Source: Gracilariopsis chorda
Lineage: Eukaryota; Rhodophyta; Florideophyceae; Gracilariales; Gracilariaceae
Assembly: GCA_003194525.1 (NCBI GenBank)
Contig: NBIV01000252.1
Coordinates: forward strand, 1 to 64,000
Reading direction: 5' to 3'
Length of the DNA: 64,000 bases
The translations under genes and the position numbers were made by a program. Under the pieces are notes generated by a model that saw only the letters and a list, made by a program, of their open reading frames with translations, did not search any database and was not told where the DNA came from. Position 1 is the first letter of the stretch; each line of letters begins with the position of its first letter. Of this stretch, positions 41,640 through 53,265 are shown in pieces.

Positions 41640-42170
41640 CTTCATGAATTTGCAGGAAGGGTAGGTGAGGAAGAACATTTGTGAGAAGATTGAAGCTTGT
41701 TTGGGGTCATGAGCGCGCTGTTTTCTATGAATGTATAGCGTATGTGCTCCAAAGTGGATAATGGTGGTGGATGTGACAGTTCTGCCAGAAGTTTGAACGG
41801 TGTCGATATGGTGTCGATTGTGGATTCTTGAGTTGGGGCTGAGGGGGTTTCCACTGCGTTCATGTTGGCAGGCTCTGCGTTGCGTGATACAAGCGATAGC
41901 AAACTGGGTTTAGCGGTGGGGTGAACGTACTGCGGGTAAACAGAGCTGCATGGGCAGAAAGAAACGCAATCTCCGGGAGACTACACCGCCACGAGCACTG
42001 CAAAGCCGCCCCGACGTGTAAACGCAAACTCACAAAGGAGGTAAGCCTCAGTGAGGCGCAGAGCTAGCCGGCTCCGACGAGATCTACAACATCCTCATGG
42101 CATGCGGCAACGTATACATTTTTATATCTAAGTGATCTTATAGTTCTTCATTCGACTAGGACATAAATGC
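41640..42170. other. Intergenic stretch
   Basis: No supported gene. Open frames on the minus strand (41642-41902) are short and Ser/Pro/Thr-rich without motif. Confidence 0.35.
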
Positions 42171-42178
42171 TGGAATCC

Positions 42179-42681
42179 TCAAAGTCTTTCAACTTGCTTG
42201 ATTGGAGATGCAGACTGCTTGCCTTCCTCATACTGCATATTTCTTGTGTCCTCCTCTTCAATCACTGCCTCTCTTTGGTGCTGATCAACAAGCTTCGCAG
42301 CTTTACCCATTTCGTTTATATGGAAGGCATTCATGGACAAACTACACATCTTCCGATCTGGGTTATCTCCGGCATCTCTATACATGTTTCCTCTATTTCT
42401 CCTCCTTTCTGACTCGGGAGACCTTTCACTCTCGCTTGGATTCATTTTCGATTAGCAAATGCTCCACTTCTTGGGATTTGAGAGCAAGAACCTTGCGGCA
42501 ATCTTTAAATTATCTTTTGTATCGCACGCGTAGATTCTTGACAAAGTACTGAAAAGCGACTCTTGTTTGTCCTGCTTCCTCAGGTTTGAACGAGTTGTAC
42601 AATAAGATCAGTGACGCAATGGTATCGAAGTCTGCTTTGGAGAGAGCGACTTGCAGCTCAGCGGCGATATCGGATGCCATG
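42179..42681 (-). pseudogene. Broken gene for a charged, helical unknown protein
   Basis: Minus-strand reading begins at ATG 42681 (MASDIAAELQVALSKADFDT) and reaches a TAA after VRYKR. It continues in the same frame as FKDCRKVLALKSQEVEHL, then shifts frame near 42450 to NPSESERSPESERRRNRGNM and NAFHINEMGKAAKLVDQHQR, ending VERL. The composition is that of a real, soluble, coiled protein. I do not recognise it. Confidence 0.4.
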
Positions 42682-42759
42682 AAAAGAAAAAGAGAGAGAA
42701 GAGCAAAGACCAAGCAAAAACACAACACCACACTCACTGGGAAAGCCTCCTTTGTCCTA

Positions 42760-43457
42760 AACGACAGTATTGGCAGAAAAGCAGATTATATTGCAATGTC
42801 AACAATCACTTCTGATGATCCGTTCCGGTAAACGACGTGAAGTGGATTACAAACACAAATTCCACCCACTCGTGCAATGCGAATTGCACAAGACGAAAAG
42901 TAACCGCAGGTAGGAGGGACCACCAACTACCACAGGCGACGCGCGCAACAGATGCGGGCTCAAATCCAAGATCGCAGACGTACGACGGTGAGGCAGATGC
43001 AGGGAATCTGGCACCTTCCACACAGAGCTAGGCGTATGGAGCCGCGGGTTTTATTGCAGCGATATCTGTCGCAGCAAACTCAATTACACTCCACCGAAGA
43101 ATGTGAAGTGAAACTCGATCCCTATCAAACAGCATGTTGGAAGCCGCGAAAAGGCGTGACAGTTTCTTTCTTACCGGCAGTCCCAGGCGGAACTGTAGCT
43201 CATTAAAAAATCAATATATTTTCAACAAAAACAGAACGCTATCATCTTCTGATATGCAGTAATGCAGCAAAGATCTCCATCGTCTCCGCACTGTCTCATC
43301 TACGAGCGTATCACCTTTCAACGCAGGAGCGTAGGCTGCCGGAACTCCAGTCCATGTCAAGAACGAAAGCGTTAACTACTTTTTGATGCCGAGTGGAAAA
43401 TGAATAGATATGTGCAAGGACTTATTCTTGGAAAGTCACCCTTTGTTGCTCAGAATC
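42760..43457. other. Stretch without a supported gene
   Basis: Short frames only. The word GGGCTCAAATCC near 42957 resembles a tRNA T-arm, but I find no matching acceptor stem or anticodon arm. Confidence 0.35.
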
Positions 43458-44370
43458 TTACCGAAAGCCAGAATCTGGTTGTCGATTGTGAAAAGTTGTA
43501 TTTCCTCCACCACTGCTTTCCTCAGACACAGAAGGAATAACGAAATCGCCATGCACCGAAGCACTATCCAGAACATTCATTTCTCTTTTTATGGATTTTT
43601 CTATCTTCAAGTCCAGTTCGCTTGGTCCCGGTAGCCGCTGTACTTTATCCGTGGCGATGACTATGCCAAGAGGCGAACGGTAGGTTGGTACGAATATCTG
43701 AGACGGACGTACAGATGCAAATACGGAGGATAGAGTTGCGCACATTCGTGGGAACAATACGTTACTTTCCCTCAATGATGTGGGGCCGCTCATGATGGAG
43801 ATTACTCCCGTAGGTGTCAGACTTCGCCTCAGGCTCAAGAACAATTCTCTCGTGAACAAGCGCAGGCTTGGACCTTCTTCCATTGGATCTGTCAAATCAC
43901 ATATAATGACGTCACATGGGGTTTGATTTCTGCCTATGTAGCTTAATGCGCCGCCGATGATGAGGTTGAATCGTGGATCATCCAGAGCTCTTCTTGCTAT
44001 GCTTGGAAGGTATTTACGACACGCTTCCACTGCTTCTCCATCAGTGTCAACGACAACGACAGATTTAACGGAGTGCCATCTGAGAGCCTCTCTTGCAGCA
44101 CCGCCATCAGCATCGCCCAAGATGAGAACGTTTTCGGGATTGGCATGCACGAGACATGGCAGATGAACCAGAGGTTCGTGGTAAAACGGTTCATCATCTT
44201 CTTTGGTTTGAATCTTTCCATCTAGGAAAAGGGCGCGCCCGTACGCTCCGATGTCGTCCATTGTTATGGCTTGGAACTTTGTGTTTATAGAGAGCAAGGT
44301 GTCTTAAGCCGTGGTGATATGCGTCGTGTGGGTTTATCTGCTCGACAACCACATGTTGGGAGCAAACTCG
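43458..44370 (-). pseudogene. Spermidine/thermospermine synthase-like (ACL5-type), frame-broken
   Basis: An aminopropyltransferase that would transfer the aminopropyl group of decarboxylated SAM to a polyamine. FQAITMDDIGAYGRALFLDG and then KIQTKEDDEPFYHEPLVHL match the substrate-binding start. ILGDADGGAAREALRW is the SAM-type glycine motif (plant ACL5 has GGGEGS). DVIICDLTDPMEEGP carries the catalytic Asp region, with DP.EGGP typical of the ACL5 clade. ISIMSGP and YRSPLGIVIATD complete the fold. Upstream, VVEQINPHDAYHHGLRHLAL continues the homology in another frame, so a one-base shift lies near 44290-44300. A TAA stands just before the main frame. It is a pseudogene, or the shift is a sequence error. 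Confidence 0.75.
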
Positions 44371-44840
44371 TGCGTCGGCTGATCTTGCTCGTACGGTGGG
44401 AGCTTCTGGAGTTCCATTTGGAACGAGGGCACAGATCGATTCGGCGATGGTAACGAAGAGCAGGTGGAAGAGTGGGCGTTGAAGGTTGTTGAGTTGTTTT
44501 GACAGGGAAGAAAACGCGGAGATGCCACTGGTCTGCTGGCAGCTGCATGAAACAGGCCACTTGGACAGACTTGGCGAGGAGGAAGCAGCAACAGTGAAGT
44601 AAGACGGGATGGAAGTGAGGAGAATGAAGGGTAGCGATCTCAACTTTCTGGCTCAGCCAAAATGCTTCGGGAATCATATATATTTGAGCTCCACCCTCCC
44701 TCAGGGCAACCTTTGCGCAGTCCCAAGCCTTTTGACGGCCTGCGGCTCGCAGAGGAGTTTCTTGGCCAAAGATCAGCATCATGATGGTCATGATGATCAT
44801 GCTGGCTGAAGTGTGATAATGTCCTAATAAAGATGCTCCG

Positions 44841-45551
44841 GTGCAGGGCTTGTTCAATAATGATGTAAAAACCCTCAATAGATGGGTTGTCTGCATATCT
44901 GATGCTGCGGTTCATCAGTGCACCGCTTTGCTAACGTTGCATTTTGAAAGAACGTCTTCGACAAGCTCCCGTATGAATATTGATGAGTTGGTGCTTTCAG
45001 AGCAGGTTTGGATCAAAAGGCGTCATCCTTTAGCCAACATACCATTGAGCTCACACTATTTTATCATGATCTTATGGCCTGCCAAGATGCATCCACGTAA
45101 AGTCTTGTTCCATCAGAACTTCATGGCTGGGCTCGAGTACGCGCAAGATGAGCCGACCACGTGTTATGTGATCTCCAGATCCGAGAATAGAGTGGTTTTT
45201 AAGTATAGTGGCGAGTCATTTTTCTGTTTCCATCAGCTCAACGCATATGACAATAAGGACAGTATAGTAATCGATCTGTCGTGGTGCAGTAATGTGGATC
45301 TGCTTGAGAAGGCCACTGCATTTGTTATGTACGGTGAACTAATGCTCCTAGACAATGCACCGGCACTTGCTGTCCTCAGCGGGCTGCCAGATGCAGTTTT
45401 GTCGTATCCGGGCGAGTCCTCGAGCGTTGCTCTTGACAAACTGAGTAACAGAGCAATAGAAATGCCATGCGTGAATCCGAACTTCTTGAGAAAGGTGTAT
45501 AGATATGCTTACGGCATGACTGAGCCCACTGCACAATCTGAGAACGAATGA
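44841..45551 (+). pseudogene. Carotenoid oxygenase (RPE65/CCD family)-like fragment
   Basis: Iron-dependent carotenoid cleavage enzymes share collinear motifs visible here. IPLSSHYFIMILWP resembles the segment around an iron-ligand histidine. FFCFHQLNAYDNKDSIVIDL matches F.fHh.NAyE, which also holds a ligand histidine. IEMPCVNPNFLRKVYRYAYG matches the fE.P.iN...yRY.Yg region. The seven-bladed propeller needs over 450 residues, so only the middle of the protein is in this frame (about 190 residues from MNIDELVLSEQVW). Protein-like sequence in another frame after 45549 may continue it. Likely a pseudogene or one exon. Confidence 0.6.
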
Positions 45552-45798
45552 CACAGAAAGGAAGGTGCATGGTGCCACTCTTCCTGCATACGAGAAATCT
45601 CCTTCAAATAAAGTTGAACAGCTTGGTAAGGGTCTAAAACCGAGTATGGGTTGGGCCGAAAGGAAGCTCAAATTTGTTTGGTACACATGCATCTACATTT
45701 CCGATATTCGCTTGAACGATATGGTTTGACTAACTACTTCAGACATGAACGAAGCAAGCTAGCAAAACTTTTGCCAGTAGTTGCCAATTCTTAAATCA

Positions 45799-47082
45799 AT
45801 GGGCCGGAGTATGCGTGATAGACAAGTGAGAATCCTCTCGGGCTCACGGAAGTGTTATGATCGGTTCGCAGCAGGCTGGACAGAATATGCAAAGGAGGCT
45901 GTAAATATGAAACTACGTGGGAATGCTCCAGTCCCTCTAATCAAAGTGGAAGACCCAGATATTTCACCTGGGCTCAGTTACGCCACACCAAAGCAAATAC
46001 TCGAAGTCTTCGGTACACATGGCATGGATACCGATGAGGAATCGTCAATAGCTCTCGCTATCAAGTTGTACAACGCCAAAGAGGAGTGGAACGAAGGAGA
46101 TGATGTTGACGTGAGGATGTGTGGAACTGGGCCTCAATGGTTGACAAAAGTTAGAGTTACAAGGAAACTGTTAATGGCGTACAATGCAGATCTTCAAAGC
46201 ATCGAGAAGTTTGCTACCAGAGTAATTACGGATGATACACATGGATACTGCTACAAGAGAGAGCAACGGAATAGCATCTTCGTCGCCTGCCACTCAGTTG
46301 TCATCACCGAGGGTATGGTGGTCTGTTGCCGATGTGCATACAACTCATTAAAAAAGAACGTGCATTCCAATGAGATGGACGTCAGAACGCAGCGTGCACT
46401 GAAGAGCGTGATCATAAGCCAAAACTGGTATTACGACAGAAGCTCGATTTTGAGGACATCTACATTGTACTTGATCTTCACCCTTTCTATAATCACCTCT
46501 AGCGTGCTAATACATGTGGAGAAATATGAGGTTGCCGTGTCTGTGCTAATCGCTGGCCTCACTTTGTGGTACGATATGTTACCATATGTTGCTGGAAAAG
46601 GTGATATGAGTGTGACATTTGCCCTAACTTTCCGCGGGTCAGAAGAGTGCGTTGGAAGCCACATCAATATGTCTCTCGGCAAGCAAGGCAGACCAATAAC
46701 AGACCCAGGCCCGCAAAGAAAGCATAATCATTTAGTTCGTACTTATGTCGTTAAGGATAAGAAAACCGAGAAGTCAATCTTGAGGTTTGTCAGTGCCACC
46801 ATGTACACCACAAAGATGAGAGAGGTACTAAGACCAACTAACTCATGCGCTCTGGGGTCTAATGTGGACGAAAAGACGTTATGGGATATCGTCATGACAA
46901 TTAGACGGATTCGCCGCCGTGTATGTCTTTTGACTAATAATTTTTACGTGGTGCACACCGCCTCTGGTCTTAAGGCGTTTGAGGTCTCGAGTGCGTCCAC
47001 GACTGCAAGATATACAACCTGGAAGGAGATTACTGAAGAAAGAGTGGGAGTTAATGAACGGGATCACGTTATCCTCGGGTGA
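45799..47082 (+). CDS. Unrecognised membrane-spanning protein, about 427 residues
   Basis: Intact ORF starting at ATG 45799. The first 200 residues are soluble, with several cysteines (VACHSVV, VVCCRCAYN). Two hydrophobic segments follow (STLYLIFTLSIITSSVLI and VAVSVLIAGLTLWYDML), probably a membrane hairpin. The basic C-terminal part contains RRIRRRVCLL. No family recognised. The gene overlaps no element. Confidence 0.5.
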   Translation: MGRSMRDRQVRILSGSRKCYDRFAAGWTEYAKEAVNMKLRGNAPVPLIKVEDPDISPGLSYATPKQILEVFGTHGMDTDEESSIALAIKLYNAKEEWNEGDDVDVRMCGTGPQWLTKVRVTRKLLMAYNADLQSIEKFATRVITDDTHGYCYKREQRNSIFVACHSVVITEGMVVCCRCAYNSLKKNVHSNEMDVRTQRALKSVIISQNWYYDRSSILRTSTLYLIFTLSIITSSVLIHVEKYEVAVSVLIAGLTLWYDMLPYVAGKGDMSVTFALTFRGSEECVGSHINMSLGKQGRPITDPGPQRKHNHLVRTYVVKDKKTEKSILRFVSATMYTTKMREVLRPTNSCALGSNVDEKTLWDIVMTIRRIRRRVCLLTNNFYVVHTASGLKAFEVSSASTTARYTTWKEITEERVGVNERDHVILG

Positions 47083-47479
47083 TAGTCGCATCATGAAGTA
47101 TTCTGCAAAACCCCGAGGAGGGTTCCAAGGAACCAAAAATGAATGCCACATGCTCAAAGTTTCCGTTCTGCAGAATCTTCGGACCGCATTCGGTCAATTC
47201 AGGCTTGTAATGTCGTAACTCCGAAGAAACACGGTGTAGAGAACCTTTTTTTCTTTTGTAAGCACGTAACAATATCTGCAGTTCACGAACGGACAAGAAA
47301 CATCTTCGTCCTCTTCTACAACATCAAATCCAGTTGAGGATCGGAATATAAGAAGTGGCACGGTCAGCAAACCTCGGAAGCTTTTCCACAATACTAAAAC
47401 TATGTTCCCAATCTCATTACACACACCACGTAGCAATAACCTGTCCATGAAAGTCACACCATCGCTGTTCGGGAATCGC

Positions 47480-48560
47480 CGTCTACCCAGTATGTGTTCC
47501 AATCTTTCAGCAATCTTTATCTGCCGCTCGCTAAGCCGCACAAAGCACCCTGGAGGTAAATCAAAACCAATCATCCGGGCCCTAAAAGGAGTTGAATACA
47601 TTACTTGTCGAAGATGAGACAATGCAGTAAAGCCTGCTGAAAATCCATGCGCGCCCCGGTTCTCCCACACTACCGATAATTGATCCAATGGGTGCTATCT
47701 GAATAATAGTTTCATTCACCGCAGCCGTACCAGCACGAGTGCGCATTAACAAATGCTTCTTCTCACTGTCTTTTTGACTAAAGAGGTACAAAGCTAGTGG
47801 TCTATCACCGCCCGTTCACAAAATCTATAGCCTCTTGTATGTTGTGGATTAGTAAGATAGGGAAGATCGGTCCGAAAATCTCGTCAGCCATCAGGATATC
47901 GTCGTCGTTGTCGAGCTCTTCGACCGTGGGAGCGATATAGTATTGGTCGTGTTCATCCAATTTGCCTCCAATGAGCATCGTCTTTTTTGTGTGTTCCAGT
48001 ATGCTGGAAACAAGCTTGAAATGACGAGAGTTTACGAGCCATCCGTAAGTAGTACATACCTTGGAATCATTTTCGAAAGCGAGGGAAACTTCTGCAAGTA
48101 GCTTTTCTTTGAATTGGTCATAAACGCTGTTATGTACAAGACAATTATGCTATCGTTAGTCTCAAAAGCAAAACATGAAGCGTCAGTCACCAGGAGCCAG
48201 AGATGTTTTGGAGCAGCCAAATGAATCACGAAAACGTACGATTGCAAGACAACTCTGTCCACAATTTAGAAATCTGGCACGAACAATACTAGCAACGGCT
48301 GTACGGACATGGGCTGGAGACGAAACGATGCAGGGACTCTTACTACCAAGTTAAAGAGTAACAGGTGTGAGATGTTTAGCAGCCGCCTTCATGGCAGCCC
48401 TACCATTAGTTCCACTTCCAGTAAACACAATGTGGTCCCACTTCAATTCAAGAAGTTCTGTTGCAACACCAACACCTCCAGTGATAACTTTGAAAATCGT
48501 TGAATCAAGAGCGTTCGCCAGCTTCATGAATACTTCACGGGAAACGTGATGTTGCCCATG
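47480..48560 (-). pseudogene. Class-3 aldehyde dehydrogenase pseudogene
   Basis: A fatty-aldehyde-type NAD(P)-dependent dehydrogenase, unmistakable but riddled with damage. Reading the minus strand from 48560: AAMGNITFPVKYS then a stop, KLANALDSTIFKVITGG, WDHIVFTGSGTNGRAAMKAA, and AAKHLTPVTL followed by TAA where the catalytic base Glu stands (LELGGKSP in active enzymes). Then come ADEIFGPIFPILLIHNIQEA, PLALYLFSQKDSE, and GSV.ENRGAHGFSAGFTALSH (the FGGVG.SG.G.yhG..gf..FsH motif). The catalytic cysteine region is not identifiable. The reading passes through at least three frames. Confidence 0.8.
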
Positions 48561-48599
48561 GCAGCTGAGCAGCGAAGCGGCGCATTAGAGGAAAATCTG

Positions 48600-49480
48600 C
48601 TCTTCCAACCACTGCTAATAATGACCTCTTGATTAGAATACATCACATTTGCCTTCGCCATTTCTCTCAGTTCCAGAACATCATCAACCCACCCCGTCTC
48701 CAGTGCTTAAGCGGCTCCATGGAAAATGTTGAGTAGTATGATACTGAGATCCAGTTCTGGTTCATTCTTAAATCGTAAGTTGTAAGATAACTATGCGCGA
48801 TGATCTCCTTCGATCAGATTATGATTACGATACTCGCTGGCAACAAGAACGCCCATTCCCCATAGACCTGCCAATTGTTCCACAAAAGGCCGCACTCGAT
48901 GGAAACTTTCTTTTGTACGTTCACCACCAGGAGCCTTCGCTCCAAGGGCTTTGACAGTCTACAAGACATAGGGTGCAATACCAGTATGAGCCCAACTGGC
49001 TTGGCTGGCATCATGTAGCCACAGACATTGATCCAGCCATACGCGAAAGTGCTTAAAGCCAGCAGCAGCAAGCGCATGAACAATTGCTTGGAAATTTGTC
49101 CACTGCTCATCACAAAATTTGTATCACCCTTGTACTGCATGTTAAAAGTACAATACTGTGAAGCAAAAGATATTATCATCAATGTCACTCCAGTTTGGTT
49201 CTACAGCTTTTCTCTGTGAGTTCTTGAGTTACATCCCGAACAAATCGATGCCTTGACGTGTGAGGAAGAGTACGGGAGAAAGACCATTTCTTGCTTCTTT
49301 GACTGTTGAAGAGCCTAGAGATACACAAGCTGATGGAACACGGGCTTGCATATGGAGCAGGAGATCTTGTGTAATGTATGTGGCTCCGGAAGCGTTGAAC
49401 AGAGTACTGGCAGCTGTATTCGATTTAGGTGGTTTAGCTTTTGTTGGGGTAGAGACTGCGGGAAAGGCTATGTGAATGGA
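48600..49480 (-). pseudogene. Decayed gene of unknown function (HET-like WLDQ motif)
   Basis: Minus-strand segments in changing frames. In order: TKAKPPKSNTAASTLFNASG and YITQDLLLHMQARVPSACVS, then HALAAAGFKHFRVWLDQCLW, SQASWAHTGIAPYVL, GGERTKESFHRVRPFVEQLA, GLWGMGVLVASEYRNH, and LRFKNEPELDLSIILLNIFH. FRVWLDQCLWL faintly resembles the WiDq.CI motif of HET-domain proteins, but this is weak. At least three stops interrupt it. It abuts the aldehyde dehydrogenase pseudogene on the same strand. Confidence 0.4.
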
Positions 49481-49499
49481 ACGGAAGACAGACTCTCAG

Positions 49500-50082
49500 A
49501 GTTGTCCAGATGCCCATATAGCTGACATGAAGTACGAGAAGATGTAGAGTGTGTCTGTGTGGCGGACGAGGAACTATCGCTTCCAGCGAGCGATGTTCGC
49601 TTTTGCTTGAACGCTGGAGGTTGGGGTGAGAGAACGTTGAGGGAGGAACTAGGCCCGCGCAATGCCCCACCCGAGAGCGCCACCGTTCGCTGGCCAGGGT
49701 GCCGGCCCGCGCCTTCGACGTCAGCGCGCAGCGGCGACGTAGATTGCAGCACGCGGCTGCTGGTACCTTCGTAGGCGAGCAGGTCTGTCCCGACACAACC
49801 GCAACGCGCACGGGCGGCGTGATGCCACCTTGCTCACAGCACGATGTTAGCCTAACAAAGAAATAGGTGGTGGTGAAGAGTTGATAATTGTATGCCTATC
49901 TGGCGTTGGATTGTACAGTGCGCGAAACTCCTTTAAGCACACCCACCCGACTGCCCATAAAGGCGTTTCAAAGGTGCAAGCATGACACTAGTCATGCTTG
50001 CATAATGGCGAAACGGGTGCCCAACACGACACTGGTATGTGTTTGACGCAGTTCCGTTTCATACGGAGTACAAACTAAAATC
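49500..50082. other. Stretch without a supported gene
   Basis: GC-rich at 49600-49830 and otherwise unremarkable. Near 49979-50004 CAAGCATGACTAGTCATGCTTG-like inverted sequence (AAGCATGAC ... GTCATGCTT) forms a short palindrome next to the Tc1/mariner left end. Confidence 0.4.
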
Positions 50083-51320
50083 ATACAGCGAGATAGGTTT
50101 AAGCACGCGAAATAAGTTATGACACATGTAATAAAATTGCACGCCTTTATTGCTCTAGTACTTTGTAGCACCACCACGTTTGTCCATCACAGCTAACAAG
50201 CGTCTAGGAATAGATCGATACAGTTTCTGGATGTAGTCTGCAGTGAGACTGCGCCGTACATTTAGAATATAGTCCTTAAGATCCTCGACATTGTCGAACT
50301 GCTTACCATTTGCGTAAACCTTCCTAGCCATTAAACCCCAGACATTCTCAATTATATTAAGGTCTGGGGACTTAGCAGGCCAGGATAGAAGCCGAACCTG
50401 ATGTTGCAGTAGCCAGTTCCTTGTAAAAGCAGAACGATGAATGGATGCACCGTCCTGTTGCAACACCCAATTTGACATAGGTCCAAATATTTCTGCAGTC
50501 CAAGGTAGTAGTCCAAGCTCTAGGGTATCACAGTACTTCCTAGAATCCTGAGTGCCCGATAAAAATAATAAATCACTGACTCCATACAATTATATCGCAC
50601 CCCAAACCATGACCGAGTTACCACCTCCAACACGGGAGGATAGACTTCGCGGTTCTGTTCTCAAATCATGCCAGTAATATGAAAGACCATCTAGGCCGTC
50701 AAAGTTAAACTTCTTTTCATCTGAAAACACAACTTTATTCCAAAAAAAAATCCCCTTTAGATATTTTGCGTCGTGCCCATTGTAGCCATGCTACCTTATG
50801 ATCTTCGGTCATCTTTGGGCCCTGCATCATTTTGGAATACTTCAGGGTTTCGTCTTCTTTAAGTAGCTGCTGCACTCGGCGAACAGATACAGTCAGATTG
50901 AGGTCCCTTTTCAAATCTGATGCACTTGAGTTGCCCTTGCGTGCCTCCCGTAGCAAAGCGCGATGTTGCTGTGGGGACAGTTTTCGAAACTTCTTGGCAA
51001 TGGTGGGCTGATGTGGCTTCTTTTTTGAACTTAAGAAGCTTTGTACAGCCCCGACGGAGCGTTGTACGTGCTCTGCAATTTGACTTAAAGAGATTCCTTC
51101 ATGGCGGAGTGCAGATATCTGTCTTTTCTCGAATTGAGACAAGTACTTTCCTCTCGCCATATTTAGGGTCTTTAGTTGGGATAGACAAGCAACTCAGTTT
51201 TTGCTGTCACTAATAATAAGTAGTGTTAGGCAAGAAGTTTGAATTGGCAGAAAGTTCCGCCATTTTTGTGATATGTGTCATATAGAATTTCGCGGGTTTA
51301 AAGAAGTTTCGCAATGTGTT
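50083..51320 (-). mobile_element. Tc1/mariner DNA transposon
   Basis: About 1.24 kb with diverged terminal inverted repeats. The left arm (50098-50140, TTTAAGCACGCGAAAT then TATGACACAT) matches the inverse of the right arm (51259-51302, TTTAAACCCGCGAAAT then TATGACACAT) with scattered mismatches. The exact ends are uncertain by 10-20 bases. A TA at 50083 followed by CAG resembles typical mariner ends. It encodes one broken transposase. Confidence 0.85.
50155..51160 (-). pseudogene. Tc1/mariner transposase, one frameshift and one stop
   Basis: Cut-and-paste DDE transposase. The N-terminus (51160-50735) has two helix-turn-helix units (FEKRQISALRHEGISLSQIA and LSPQQHRALLREARKGNSSA). In the next frame come VFSDEKKFNFDG with the first catalytic Asp and SVMVWGAI. 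After a TAA near 50592, WVLQQDGASIHRS gives the second Asp and SPDLNIIENVWGLM gives the third acidic residue. The frame change sits at a run of nine T bases on the plus strand (about 50738-50750), a common place for sequencing error, so the copy may be closer to intact than it looks. Confidence 0.9.
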
Positions 51321-51329
51321 TTATTGATA

Positions 51330-53010
51330 GCAGCTGTAGTTCTTATCTATGACAAAAGGAGTCTACGGATGTGATTAACTAACCAAAGTGCAGCGTGCAC
51401 CACATCGGTATACCGCAAAAGCATGCCGATCCCTGCAATAGAAGCTTGTGTTTGGGTGTGCTTAACGGCGTTTCGTGCACTGTACCTGTGTTCACGGAGT
51501 ACACAATGTGTACCAATACAAATGTGCCACCTTCACACACGTTCAACTCTGCTTCGCTTCCACGTTACCCTTTTTGGTACTGTACATAGCTCACACCTCC
51601 GGCAACGCTCGCGAAGCTTCTCCTTCCGGTAAGCGGCACCCAGCCATTTCCATGGTGGCCCCCCAGGTATGTCCACCGTAGTGCCACGCTTTATAAAATT
51701 GCGCTGCAAAGAACGTCACTGGGAAGAGGCACTGTGAGAGTTACGCGTAGAAGATGCGGCCAGTGCTTAAAAATATGGCAGCTTGCGAAGTAGCTTTACA
51801 CGGCTGAGTGGAGCGAGGCGCGTAAGACACTAACTTCTTTCCACTGCTGACTGCTAGAATTCTAGCAGCAGCTCTACTATCTCCATCGGTAATGTAACGC
51901 CCTTCCATAACACTGAATGATTTGTTCATTTTGTTTTCATTGATCTTGCTTGTGTCATGTGCCCATCGCTTCCAAGTTGTTGGTCTCGTGCTGGATGTGC
52001 TGTATGGTCGCTTGCAACGTCTACCTTACACACTACTGACCGTTTTCCCAGCGATTGTTGCCTCATCCGCCCGTTAGAATGGCAACAGTAGGCCTTAGGA
52101 CTCCTTATCTGATACTGTGGATCGTTTCTACCTTTCGATGATGAGCGTGTGCGGGTGTGTATGCTAAACATATTGGCGGCTTTGTTTCTCTCACAATATG
52201 GAGGTTCACAGCTTGATTTGCAACGCTTGCCTTCATTTCCGTCACCATTGTGTTGCAGTTACGTGATCTCCCCACAAACTCTGCGAAGTCCGAATAGAAG
52301 GTTAACCTTGGGTTCTTGAGATCAATATCTGCGTGTTTAATATATTTGAATGTACTGATGATGCTGCTGCTTGGTTCTACAGTGCACCTTGCCAATTCAA
52401 TCCGATTTTCCTAAGAGAAACACGACGTGGCAGTGCGAGCAAGTGAGTATTGGTGATGGAAATGTCAATGGCGGTGCTAATCTTCAGTTTGGTGCTGTGG
52501 CGATTACGTACCTGCCGATTCGTAGGCGTAGATTCAGTTTGAATTGGAGGCAATACGTGCTGAAGCGGCTTTTTTCTCTGTCAAAGAATCTTTTCTACTC
52601 CTGTTTTTATCAGTACTTGATTGGAAGGTAGAGATCTCGAGGTGTTTGAGCCGGAGCAGGGTCTAGCGGAGGATTTCCTTTTACTAGGTTAAGTGTCTTT
52701 AATAAAGGGGATGTATTAAGGTTGGCCGGAAAGTTTGTTAGTTTTGTATATCTACTTCGCATCAATGTGTTGGCCGCAAAATAAAACATGATTCTCTGGT
52801 CGGCTGCAAGTTTTCGCCCATACTGACTGCAACATGCCTCAAAGTCAGAGACGCTGTCGTTCTACCCAACGATGGCGTGTCTCGACTGTGACTCCGTACG
52901 GAAACATGTTTACTTGCTTCCCGTCACCAACCCAGCTTTCAACGCACGTCCACCCGCGCCGCTGAAACAGCTTAGAAGCCCAGTCTACGGTCAGCGAGCC
53001 GCAATAGTTT
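51330..53010. other. Stretch with weak coding-like segments only
   Basis: Minus-strand segments 52105-52395 (NPRLTFYSDFAEFVGRSRNC) and 51741-51929 (DGDSRAAARILAVSSGKKL) look protein-like but are short, in different frames and without motif. A further minus-strand frame at 52845-53267 is Cys-rich at its start. None is supported enough to call. Confidence 0.3.
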
Positions 53011-53265
53011 TCTATGTCGGAAGGGGATGAAGGGATTGGTGTGACTAGCGCACCAGAGCAGATGCAATCTCCCATACAAACGGTAATTCCGGCACCTGTA
53101 TCACAACCTGGAGAGACAAGCTGCGTTAATTCACTGATGGCGTCTGTTGCAAGTGTGGTGCAGTCTGAGAATTGGACGGTAGCAAAAGAGCTATCTTCGC
53201 TTCCATGAAGCAGCCGCAAAATACACAAACGCCGTAATGTAGTCGGTGCTGATGCCCTTGCGTGC

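Noticed and set aside
42900-42980. tRNA gene suggested by GGGCTCAAATCC
   Set aside because: No complementary acceptor stem, D-arm or anticodon arm at correct spacing.
44285-44896. S-adenosylmethionine decarboxylase domain upstream of the aminopropyltransferase
   Set aside because: Fusion would be attractive, but I could not find the decarboxylase processing-site or active-site motifs in any frame.
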